Part shown: positions 54,431 through 61,396 of the stretch, in pieces
Numbering within the stretch: the stretch's first letter is position 1
How the letters are laid out: each line of letters starts with the position of its first letter
Assembly (NCBI GenBank): GCA_045132775.1
Contig: JBGUSX010000141.1
Coordinates: forward strand, 1-64,000
Direction: 5' to 3'
Length of the DNA stretch: 64,000 nucleotides
Source: SVTX01 sp045132775
GTDB taxonomy: Bacteria; Bacillota; Clostridia; Oscillospirales; CAG-272
Notes under the pieces: model-generated
Databases searched by the model: none
Seen by the model: the letters and a program-made list of their open reading frames with translations, nothing else
Told to the model about the DNA's origin: nothing
Translations under genes and position numbers: made by a program

Positions 54431-55729
54431 TTACATCTTTTTGTCATCGGTTGCGGGGTTGTCGATAAGCTGACCGTCCATGGTAAAACGCGAGCCATGG
54501 CAGGGGCAATCCCAGGTATGCTCGGCACGGTTGTATTTGAGGGCGCATCCGAGGTGTGGGCATCGGGGCGCGGTGGGCGTGAGAATGCCTATCGTTGATT
54601 CAAAGGCGTTGACAGCAAGCTGTGGGCGCATGACAGTGCGCGATGGATCGAAAACGGCTGCGTAGGGATTCACCTTGCCTTGCACGAGGTCGCAGAGAAG
54701 TTCGGCAGCAACCATGGCGCTTGTCATACCCCATTTGTTAAAGCCCGTTGCAACGAACACGTCGGGTGTGGATTTTGCGTACTGCCCGATATAGGGAATA
54801 TCGTCCAAAGTCATGCAGTCCTGCGTTGCCCATTTGCCGACGATCTCGGCGTTTTTGTAGTGCTTGCGGGCAAAACCTTCAAGCTCTTGCCAACAGCCGC
54901 CCTTCTTGCCTGTGCGGTGTCCGCCACCACCGAGGAGCAATAGGTCTCCGTAGCTTCGGAAGGACAACCCCGTGTCCGATTCGTCCACGTACATACCGCT
55001 GACATTCTGCGCACCCTTGAGGGCTATGACATAGGAACGGTGCTGATAGAGCTTTAGGGAATATAAGCCGTGCTTGTTGAGCATCGGAAAATGAGTCGCA
55101 ATAATCAGCTTTTTGAAAGCAATCTCGCCGCGGTTGGTTTTTGCCTTGTGCGGCATTAGTTCTGTGACCTTTGTATTCTCGTATATCGGCAGATCTTTTG
55201 CGATTGTATATAAAAATTTCAATGGGTGAAACTGCGCTTGATCTTTGACGCGAACCGCGCCTGCGACAGAAAACGGAAGCTCTTTTGCATCCGAAAACTC
55301 GGCTTTGACACCGATACGGTTGAGTGTAGCTACTTCTTTTTCAATCTTCTTACGGTCATTGAGAGAATACACGTAGTTATCCCGCGTTTCAAAATCGCAG
55401 TCGATATTCTCGCAAAGTTTGGTGTATTCTTTGATTGCTTTGTTTTGTGCGTCAACATAAAGGCGCGCTTTGTCTTCCCCAAAGCGTTTTATCATCTTAT
55501 CGTAAATCAATCCGTGTCCGAGCGTAATCTTTGCCGTGGTGTTTTTCGTAATGCCGCCGCAGATTTCCGTCGCTTCTGCCAGCAGACAATCCACGCCCGC
55601 GTTTTTTAGCTTATACGCGCACAAAAGCCCCGCAATCCCACCGCCGATAATTAAAACGTCGGTGCTTTTATTTTCTTTCAATGTATCAAACCGCACTCGC
55701 GGCGCGTCGGTTTCCCAAATCGATTTCAT
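54431..55729 (-). CDS. FAD-dependent oxidoreductase with C-terminal Rieske domain
   Basis: 432 residues. FAD-binding Rossmann motif VLIIGGGIAGLLCAYKL (about 25-41), DAO-type fold, then a C-terminal Rieske 2Fe-2S site: CPHLGC and CPCHGS. ATG 55729 follows ggagg; longer starts to 55813 lack a site. The family oxidises small amines or acts in redox stress responses; substrate unknown. Divergent from the DUF421-cupin operon in the stress block of the element. Confidence 0.85.
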   Translation of the reverse strand: MKSIWETDAPRVRFDTLKENKSTDVLIIGGGIAGLLCAYKLKNAGVDCLLAEATEICGGITKNTTAKITLGHGLIYDKMIKRFGEDKARLYVDAQNKAIKEYTKLCENIDCDFETRDNYVYSLNDRKKIEKEVATLNRIGVKAEFSDAKELPFSVAGAVRVKDQAQFHPLKFLYTIAKDLPIYENTKVTELMPHKAKTNRGEIAFKKLIIATHFPMLNKHGLYSLKLYQHRSYVIALKGAQNVSGMYVDESDTGLSFRSYGDLLLLGGGGHRTGKKGGCWQELEGFARKHYKNAEIVGKWATQDCMTLDDIPYIGQYAKSTPDVFVATGFNKWGMTSAMVAAELLCDLVQGKVNPYAAVFDPSRTVMRPQLAVNAFESTIGILTPTAPRCPHLGCALKYNRAEHTWDCPCHGSRFTMDGQLIDNPATDDKKM

Positions 55730-55842
55730 ATTAATCCTCCAAGGTTTAGTATGATTAGTTTTTGTCGTTTCCATAGTGGCTATACGCATATTGATGTTCC
55801 TTTTATCACACACTAAAAAGAAACGTATCTTGTGGGGGCAAT

Positions 55843-56520
55843 ATGGATATAATCAAGGTTATACTAACTGCGCTTCTTTCGGTGGCGGCGCTGTTTATCA
55901 TTACGAAAATCATGGGACACAAGCAGGTGGCGCAGCTTGACTTTTTCGACTACGTTTCGGGTATCACTATCGGCTCTATCGGCGCGGAGCTTGCGACTGA
56001 GCTCGAAGAACCCGAAAAGCCGCTGATCGCGCTTTGCGTTTGGGGCGGCGCGTCGTTGATTCTCAATCTGATCGCCCATAAGCTACCGAAAACGCGCAAA
56101 TATATCAACGGAACGCCGACTATCTTAATGAACGCCGGCAAGCTCTACCGAAAGAATTTGAAAAAAGCCAAGCTCGACTTGTCCGAGTTTATGCTCCTTT
56201 GCCGAGAGCAGGGATATTTCGACCTTGACGAGATACAAACGGCGGTCTTTGAGCATAACGGAAAGCTCTCTATCTTGCCCAAGGCAGCCAACCGACCCGC
56301 AACACCCGATGATTTGAAAATTACCGCCAAGGCGACGCACATCGGAGTGGAGGTCATTATGGACGGGCGCGTGATGGGAGAAAATCTTTCCCGTATCGGT
56401 CGCGACACAAATTGGCTGACAAAGCAGTTGAAGGCGCAAGGACATAAGGACGCAAAAGAGATATTCCTCGGCGTTTACCGTCCTGAAGAGGACAAGCTGA
56501 TGCTTTATCCAAACGAGTGA
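55843..56520 (+). CDS. DUF421 (YetF-like) membrane protein
   Basis: 225 residues. Three N-terminal hydrophobic segments with the family pattern GHKQVAQLDFFDYVSGITIG (about 25-44), then the cytoplasmic YetF domain (LSEFMLLCREQGYFDLDEIQ, VIMDGRVM). Members occur in stress and spore contexts in Bacilli and Clostridia; function unproven. First gene of a plus-strand operon with the cupin and the small DUF6774-like gene. Confidence 0.82.
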   Translation: MDIIKVILTALLSVAALFIITKIMGHKQVAQLDFFDYVSGITIGSIGAELATELEEPEKPLIALCVWGGASLILNLIAHKLPKTRKYINGTPTILMNAGKLYRKNLKKAKLDLSEFMLLCREQGYFDLDEIQTAVFEHNGKLSILPKAANRPATPDDLKITAKATHIGVEVIMDGRVMGENLSRIGRDTNWLTKQLKAQGHKDAKEIFLGVYRPEEDKLMLYPNE

Positions 56521-56565
56521 ATTTGGCATATAATGATACCGAAACCATAAAAGGAGGTATCATTT

Positions 56566-57003
56566 ATGCGAAGACGCAACTGCGGCGAGCATCCCGAGAT
56601 CCGCGATTACGGATGCGAGCCGTTTATATTCAATATCAATCACGCAACGTGTATGAATGAGAATTTCCGAACGACACTTTGGACAGGGCGGGATATGCAG
56701 CTGACGCTGATGAGCATTCCTGTGTGCGGAGACATCGGTGTGGAAATGCACTCTGACGTTGACCAATTTATCCGCGTGGAGAGTGGCAAAGCCAAGGTCT
56801 ATATGGGCAGTTGCCGAAATGATCTGCGCGAGATGGGTTGTGTGGACGGTAACTACGCCATCCTCATTCCCGCGGGCACGTGGCACAATATCGTCAACAC
56901 CGGCAACCGACCATTAAAACTCTATTCGCTTTACGCGCCGCCTCAGCACCCATTTGGCACGGTACATCGCACGAAGGCGGATGCGGAACACGGTGAGCAT
57001 TGA
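56566..57003 (+). CDS. Cupin-domain protein
   Basis: 145 residues. Cupin motif 1 in EMHSDVDQFIRVESGKAKVY and motif 2 in YAILIPAGTWHNIVNTG, with metal-ligand His and Glu-like residues partly replaced (H-x4-Q). Strong aaaggagg before ATG 56566. Single small cupins of this type accompany stress genes in Clostridia. Overlaps the next gene by 4 bases. Confidence 0.8.
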   Translation: MRRRNCGEHPEIRDYGCEPFIFNINHATCMNENFRTTLWTGRDMQLTLMSIPVCGDIGVEMHSDVDQFIRVESGKAKVYMGSCRNDLREMGCVDGNYAILIPAGTWHNIVNTGNRPLKLYSLYAPPQHPFGTVHRTKADAEHGEH

Positions 57004-57185
57004 GTACGAGAAAATCACTTGAGCTGACAAGCGCGGTAACGGCACTTGCAAACGCCATTGCCTGCAATCTTACGGTCGACGAGATCGCATTGATCGCAAG
57101 CATATTCGTCCAGCTTGGCGATACGCTTGCCACCATCGCGGCGAGGGAGAATCTGTGCGGAGATCAGAATAAAATTAAGGGCTGA
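57000..57185 (+). CDS. Small DUF6774-like protein
   Basis: 61 residues, starts TTG 57000 overlapping the cupin stop (TTGA). Core DEIALIASIFVQLGDTLATI matches the small helical family often found with cupins and Mn-catalases. Function unknown. Followed at once by a terminator. Confidence 0.6.
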   Translation: MSTRKSLELTSAVTALANAIACNLTVDEIALIASIFVQLGDTLATIAARENLCGDQNKIKG

Positions 57186-57200
57186 CGAGTGTCAGCCTTT
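57180..57200 (+). terminator. Terminator of the DUF421-cupin operon
   Basis: Stem ggctgac-gagt-gtcagcc with a following tttt run, overlapping the stop codon at 57183-57185. Confidence 0.8.
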
Positions 57201-57215
57201 TATCTTTCAAAAAGC

Positions 57216-57252
57216 TTCGGCTAATTTATATAACTTCTTAAAATTAGCCGAA
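57216..57252 (+). terminator. Second hairpin, duplicate of the one at 54328
   Basis: Same arms ttcggctaattt / aaattagccgaa (57216-57227 with 57241-57252), with only loop changes relative to 54328-54364. It forms a tandem terminator with the previous hairpin. Confidence 0.75.
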
Positions 57253-57355
57253 AAATGCTTTTAATTCGTCGTTTTACGTAATTTTATGCCTTCAGTAATA
57301 TATTCTTCGCTGTTTTGGGAAATACTAACGGTGAATACAATAATCGGAGGTATCT

Positions 57356-58018
57356 ATGTTCAAACACGAAAAAATGTTATTCCATCCCGTAGAGGTAGAG
57401 AGACCGAATCCTCAGTATGCGGTTCTCTTACAGGAGCAGCTTGGCGGCGGCAATGGCGAATTGAAGGCGGCAATGCAGTATATGTCGCAGAGCTTTCGCA
57501 TTAAGGATCCCGAGATTAAGGATCTTTTCCTTGACATAGCCGCGGAGGAGCTGGGGCATATGGAAATGGTGGCGCAGACAATCAATCTGCTCAACGGTCA
57601 CGACGTGGACGCCACGAAGGTACAGGCGGGCGAGGTGCAGACCCACGTCTTGCTTGGGCTCAATCCCGGACTGATCAATTCCTCGGGTTACTCCTGGACG
57701 GCGGATTACGTGACCGTGACGGGCGACCTGTGCGCCGACTTGCTCTCCAATATCGCGTCCGAGCAGAGAGCCAAGGTTGTTTACGAATATCTCTACCGTC
57801 AGATTGAGGATAAGAAGGTACGCGAAACTATAGATTTTCTTCTCAATCGCGAGGAGGCGCACAATCAGATGTTCCGTGATGCCTTCAACAAGGTGCAGGA
57901 AACGGGATCAAACCGTGATTTCGGCACGACCAAGGCGGCGAAGATGTATTTTTCTATGTCGAACCCAGGACCGAATACGTTTGCGACGGGCGAAACTCAC
58001 GCACCGTCATTTAAGTAA
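57356..58018 (+). CDS. Manganese catalase family protein carried by the element
   Basis: 220 residues. Ferritin-like di-manganese fold: GELKAAMQYM, AAEELGHMEM (Glu and His ligands), ASEQRAKVVYEYL and REEAHNQMFRDAF (later Glu and His). It would break down hydrogen peroxide. ATG 57356 follows cggagg. It lies about 230 bases from the right end of an element inserted in another Mn-catalase gene (cotJC), to which it is only distantly similar. It could supply catalase in vegetative cells. Confidence 0.85.
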   Translation: MFKHEKMLFHPVEVERPNPQYAVLLQEQLGGGNGELKAAMQYMSQSFRIKDPEIKDLFLDIAAEELGHMEMVAQTINLLNGHDVDATKVQAGEVQTHVLLGLNPGLINSSGYSWTADYVTVTGDLCADLLSNIASEQRAKVVYEYLYRQIEDKKVRETIDFLLNREEAHNQMFRDAFNKVQETGSNRDFGTTKAAKMYFSMSNPGPNTFATGETHAPSFK

Positions 58019-58024
58019 TTTAAG

Positions 58025-58056
58025 AAAGTCACCGTCATTGTTTGGCGGTGACTTTT
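58025..58056 (+). terminator. Terminator of the Mn-catalase gene
   Basis: Ten-bp stem aaagtcaccg / cggtgacttt (58025-58034 with 58046-58055) plus T-run. Confidence 0.85.
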
Positions 58057-58182
58057 GTACTTTGAGAAAACAGCTTGTCGTTATCAATTTTTTAATTAAT
58101 TAAGCTAAATTTTGTTAAAATTACGTGTTGTTGCTCTTATATGATAGCAGGATAGCAATTTTTGAGCGTTTTGCCGAAGTAT

Positions 58183-58204
58183 GAAAAATCCTTATTTTAC
58201 AAGG
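58183..58204. repeat. Right copy of 22-bp direct repeat
   Basis: Identical and in the same orientation to 38992-39013; ends 47 bases before the right crossover dinucleotide at 58252-58253. Confidence 0.85.
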
Positions 58205-58251
58205 CTTTTCGGCGATTTTTTGCTAAAGGTTGAATTTGCGGGATTGCAGCA

Positions 58252-58253
58252 TC
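58252..58253. other. Right element-gene junction (crossover dinucleotide)
   Basis: TC on the plus strand, GA in cotJC sense, following ...DLAA of CotJC. Beyond it, toward lower coordinates, the frame runs 18 unrelated codons of element DNA to a stop at 58197. Confidence 0.75.
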
Positions 58254-58658
58254 GGCTGCGAGGTCCTCGTTAAGATCGGCGATCACGTCGCCCTTGACAC
58301 CGATATACTTCATATCGTTAGGAACACCTGCGGCGGAAACGGGATAAATGCCGGTCGTATGATCGACGAAATACGGTGCGAGGGGTGACTTGCCGATCTC
58401 CTCTGCGTCAACGTTTCGCGTCAGCTGATAGAGGATACTTGCTACCATTTCCAGATGCGCAAGCTCCTCGGTTCCGACATCGGTTAGGATGCCGACCACC
58501 TCATTGTAAGGCATCGAATAACGCTGATTGAGATAGCGCATCGAAGCCGAGAGCTCTCCGTCGGGGCCGCCAAGCTGACTGACGATGAGCGAGGCGGTCT
58601 TGGGATTCGGTGTTTTTATCTTGACGGGGAACTGCAATTTTTTCTCATAGATCCACAT
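58252..58658 (-). pseudogene. cotJC: cotJC 5' fragment (spore-coat Mn-catalase, split by element)
   Basis: Encodes residues 1-135 of CotJC from ATG 58658 (MWIYEKKLQFPVKIKTPNPK) to DLAA, plus the first two bases of the Glu codon. Mn-ligand segments GELSASMRY and GTEELAHLEM are in this half. A ggag site precedes the start; the ATG at 58673 overlaps it and is not used. If not excised, translation adds a short foreign tail (DAAIPQIQPLAKN...) and stops at 58197. Joined to 38945-38754 it gives a full 198-residue coat catalase, close to the 189 residues of B. subtilis CotJC. Confidence 0.9.
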
Positions 58659-58859
58659 GAAAAAATACTCCATTCTTGCCGACTCGGGTCGGCATTTTTA
58701 ATTGTAAATATTAAGAATTCGGTCTTGATCAGACCTGTAAATGCACGCTCGGTTAAAAATCGTGTTAAATGGGGAAATGCGGTCAAAATGACACAATAAA
58801 CGACATATTTTCCCACTAAAAACTAAAAACCAACCGAAAAGCGGCTTCAATTCACCACT

Positions 58860-59129
58860 TTAAGCCTGCCATGGCCAAGGAGTCTTTACCCAATCCCAAG
58901 ACGTCTGGCTGACGTTTGAAAATGCGGTCAGAGGTCCTACCTCGCGCTCGTACTGAGCGACGACGCCCTTGCGCTGTGCGAGCAGGGAGTGATAGTAAGC
59001 AAGAGCCTCGCGGCAGTCGGGATAGGCATCAAGGTAGAGAATTGTCTCGTAGATCGAGAAATCGATCTCCTGGATCTTGCGAAGCAAGCTTGATCCGTTT
59101 GATGAGTTACAAGGGTACGGACGGTTCAT
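58860..59129 (-). CDS. cotJB: Spore coat protein CotJB
   Basis: 89 residues. Family pattern LLRKIQEIDFSIYETILYLD, REALAYYHSL and the aromatic end DWVKTPWPWQ. ATG 59129 shares its A with the cotJA stop (taATG). CotJB acts with CotJA and CotJC in the inner coat. A ~200-base gap with a GC hairpin (58678-58693) separates it from cotJC. Confidence 0.9.
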   Translation of the reverse strand: MNRPYPCNSSNGSSLLRKIQEIDFSIYETILYLDAYPDCREALAYYHSLLAQRKGVVAQYEREVGPLTAFSNVSQTSWDWVKTPWPWQA

Positions 59130-59500
59130 TACATGCACCCCCTTTTGCATCCTGTGGGCTCGAAGGGAAGATCAAGCTCGGAAAAAAGCGTTCCGCGTGC
59201 AAGAGCAACGTCGGGCGCGTATGCATCCCGCCAAGCCTGGCAGGGAGAGTAGACCATAGCAAGAGGATGACCCTCAATACCAAAGCCGCCGCAACGACCG
59301 TTGGCACAACCGTTTTGTGAGACGTTGCCCGGCTCTGCGCGAAGCGACCCGTCACAGTTTCTGCGTGACGGCGTGTTTTCGGCAAGGTCGAAAACCGGAA
59401 TGTCACTTCTTACGCGCACAAAAGCGTCGTTTCGGCTTCTTTGAGGCCTCATTGCGCCCGAGAACACGCTCTCGGGCTGTCGAGTTCTTTCATTATACAT
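59129..59500 (-). CDS. cotJA: Spore coat-associated protein CotJA
   Basis: 123 residues. The conserved core is near the C-terminus: LAMVYSPCQAWRDAYAPDVA, then GTLFSELDLPFEP, ending in CKRGCM. The N-terminal 60 residues are Arg-rich and longer than in Bacillus CotJA. ATG 59500 follows ggag by 8 bases. First gene of cotJABC, normally read in the mother cell under sigma-E. Confidence 0.88.
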   Translation of the reverse strand: MYNERTRQPESVFSGAMRPQRSRNDAFVRVRSDIPVFDLAENTPSRRNCDGSLRAEPGNVSQNGCANGRCGGFGIEGHPLAMVYSPCQAWRDAYAPDVALARGTLFSELDLPFEPTGCKRGCM

Positions 59501-59517
59501 TCTAAACTCCAATCCTC

Positions 59518-59563
59518 GGCGGCGGACAAAAGGTTCGCCGCCATATCAATTTAATATTGATAT
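59518..59563 (-). promoter_or_regulatory. Leader hairpin and palindrome upstream of cotJA
   Basis: Nine-bp GC stem ggcggcgga / ttcgccgcc (59518-59526 with 59534-59542) next to an AT palindrome atatcaat-N5-attgatat (59543-59563). Possible regulator site and 5' mRNA stabiliser. Confidence 0.5.
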
Positions 59564-59583
59564 ATTCGACATATATCACTATA

Positions 59584-59611
59584 ATTCTATGCGAGTCGAC
59601 AGGAAAGTGAC
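59584..59611 (-). promoter_or_regulatory. Sigma-E-like promoter candidate for cotJABC
   Basis: Minus strand CATAGAAT (59584-59591) resembles the sigma-E -10 CATACAAT. GTCACTTT (59604-59611), 12 bases upstream, weakly matches the -35 GTCATATT; the spacer is shorter than usual. Tentative. Confidence 0.4.
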
Positions 59612-59792
59612 ACAGTGTGGCGCAAACGATCGCACATTCAAACGAATTGGAAATAAATGTAATAATTTCAAGTTAATTGTAAATCTTCCGAGACTGCCAG
59701 TGAAAATGGATAAAAAGAGGAGCAAGTTGTGTTTTTGAGAAAAAAATTCCCTAAAAAACTGAACGAAATTTTTGGGAATTTTAAAAACCACC

Positions 59793-59821
59793 TTGAACTC
59801 CACTTGAAAATATATTATAAT
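59793..59821 (+). promoter_or_regulatory. Promoter of the mraZ division cluster
   Basis: TTGAAC (59793-59798), 17-base spacer, perfect TATAAT (59816-59821). The remainder of the 430-base gap 59501-59930 contains the divergent cotJ leader and no gene. Confidence 0.75.
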
Positions 59822-59834
59822 TATAGCACCCGAT

Positions 59835-59868
59835 GTGGTGGAAAGTGGAGCGAATACGGTGGAAAGTG
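59835..59868 (+). promoter_or_regulatory. MraZ-binding boxes
   Basis: Repeated gtggaaagtg elements at 59838-59847 and 59859-59868 in the leader, like the repeated GTGG/AAAGTGG boxes through which MraZ represses its own operon in Firmicutes and Mollicutes. Confidence 0.65.
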
Positions 59869-59930
59869 TTTAATAATTCCGTCTTTGATCCCCCACCTCG
59901 AAAAAATGCAGTCAAAAGGAGCCCACAGGA

Positions 59931-60353
59931 ATGTTCACGGGAGAGTACGAGCACAGCGTTGACAGTAAAAACAGAATATTTGTCCCCGCGAAATTCAGGG
60001 AGGAGCTTGGAGAGACATTTATCGTCTCGCGCGACCTTCGCGGAACAAGGCTAAAGATCTTCTCGCTTTCGGGTTGGGAAGAATACATCGCGCCGATCTT
60101 GAGCCAGGAGCGCAAGATCTCCGAGAAGGCAATGAGATATCTGCACAGAAATGCGGTTCAGGTAACACCCGATTCGCAGGGAAGAATAATCCTGACGCGC
60201 GAGCTTCTGTCCTACGCGGAAATCGAGAAGAGCGCGGTCATAGTTGGTTGCTCAACCTACGCTGAGATCTGGTCGAGTGAGAACTGGCACGCAGAGCTTG
60301 AGAGCGAGAGTGCGGAGGATATCCGACTCGAGCTTGAAAGATTCGGACTTTGA
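59931..60353 (+). CDS. mraZ: Transcriptional regulator MraZ
   Basis: 140 residues. Two AbrB-like swapped-hairpin units: GEYEHSVDSKNRIFVPAKFR at the start and QVTPDSQGRIILTRELLSYA in the middle. It binds repeats in its own leader and controls the division cluster. Usual first gene of the mra/dcw cluster. Aggag site before ATG 59931. Confidence 0.93.
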   Translation: MFTGEYEHSVDSKNRIFVPAKFREELGETFIVSRDLRGTRLKIFSLSGWEEYIAPILSQERKISEKAMRYLHRNAVQVTPDSQGRIILTRELLSYAEIEKSAVIVGCSTYAEIWSSENWHAELESESAEDIRLELERFGL

Positions 60354-60361
60354 GGTGCGCC

Positions 60362-61309
60362 GTGGGAGAGAAGATAAATTTTTCGCACCGCTCGGTGCTC
60401 CTTGACGAATGTATAGAGTCGCTTGACATAAAGCCCGACGGTATATACGTCGATGGAACGGCAGGCGGCGGAGGACATTCGCTCGAAATAGTAAAAAGAC
60501 TTACAGACGGCGGTCGCCTTATCGCAATAGACCGCGACGACGCGGCAATAGCGGCGGCAACTGCTCGACTTTCGGACTATCTTGACAGAGTCACCTTTGT
60601 CAGAAATAATTTTTCAAGTGCCGCGGAGGTATGCCGTGAGCTTGGGATAGAAAAGATCGACGGAATACTTCTCGACCTCGGAGTGTCGTCCTATCAGCTC
60701 GACACAGCAGAGAGAGGATTTACCCATAATACAGATGCGCCGCTCGATATGAGAATGGACAGGCGCGGTGAGCTCGACGCGTACACGGTGGTCAACACCT
60801 ACAGTGCCGAGGAGCTTAAAAGAGTCATCTGGGAGTACGGAGAGGAGAGATTCGCTCCGAAGATCGCGCAAGCGATAGTCAAAAGACGAGAGATAAAGCC
60901 TATCGAGAGCACGGGTGAGCTTGTTGATATAATCAAGAGCGCAATACCTGCGGCGGCAAGAGAGGGCGGACATCATCCTGCCAAAAGAACCTTCCAGGCG
61001 ATAAGAATTGAGGTCAACGGTGAGCTTGATGCCATCGAGCCTGCGATAAGACGGGCAAAGGATATAATGGCAAAGGGCGGAAGAATAGTGATAATCACGT
61101 TCCACTCGCTTGAGGACAGGATCGTAAAGCAAACCTACGCAGATATGGCAAGCGGATGTACGTGTCCGCGCAGTTTGCCGATATGCGTGTGCGGAAAGAA
61201 GCCGGAGGTCAAGGTCCTGACTAAAAAGCCGATACTTCCGAGTGAGCGGGAGCTTGAAGAAAATCCACGCTCGCGCAGTGCAAAGCTTCGCGTTTGCGAA
61301 AAGCTGTAA
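60362..61309 (+). CDS. rsmH: 16S rRNA m4C1402 methyltransferase RsmH (MraW)
   Basis: 315 residues. SAM-binding VDGTAGGGGHSLEI near residue 25, LLDLGVSSYQLD and the PLDMRMD motif, and C-terminal FHSLEDRIVKQ. It methylates N4 of C1402 in 16S rRNA. GTG 60362 follows gaggtg; a TTG at 60350 overlaps the mraZ stop and is less well placed. Co-transcribed with mraZ. Confidence 0.92.
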   Translation: MGEKINFSHRSVLLDECIESLDIKPDGIYVDGTAGGGGHSLEIVKRLTDGGRLIAIDRDDAAIAAATARLSDYLDRVTFVRNNFSSAAEVCRELGIEKIDGILLDLGVSSYQLDTAERGFTHNTDAPLDMRMDRRGELDAYTVVNTYSAEELKRVIWEYGEERFAPKIAQAIVKRREIKPIESTGELVDIIKSAIPAAAREGGHHPAKRTFQAIRIEVNGELDAIEPAIRRAKDIMAKGGRIVIITFHSLEDRIVKQTYADMASGCTCPRSLPICVCGKKPEVKVLTKKPILPSERELEENPRSRSAKLRVCEKL

Positions 61310-61396
61310 AGGTCGGGTCTGCCAAAGCGTTCGACAAAAAGCGCGACAAATCGCAAGAACCCATAACAATACGACAAATTAAAACGGAGAAATAAA

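Larger units (their letters stand above)
38946..58251. mobile_element. 19.3-kb serine-recombinase element inserted in cotJC
   Basis: Bounded by the two halves of cotJC. It carries a large serine recombinase near its left end and an array of accessory genes: DUF234 ATPase, pRiA4b ORF-3-like, HTH-DUF3990 pair, type III restriction-modification operon and oxidative-stress genes. No conjugation, replication or phage structural genes are recognisable, so it is either a non-self-transmissible integrative element or a stable intervening element. Matching 22-bp direct repeats lie 46-47 bases inside each end. Internal gene-free stretches hold a family of structured repeats. Confidence 0.85.

Noticed and set aside
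38992..58204. The 22-bp repeats as the exact attachment sites
   Set aside because: CotJC homology stops 46-47 bases outside them; excision at the repeats would leave about 117 bases in the gene and keep it broken.
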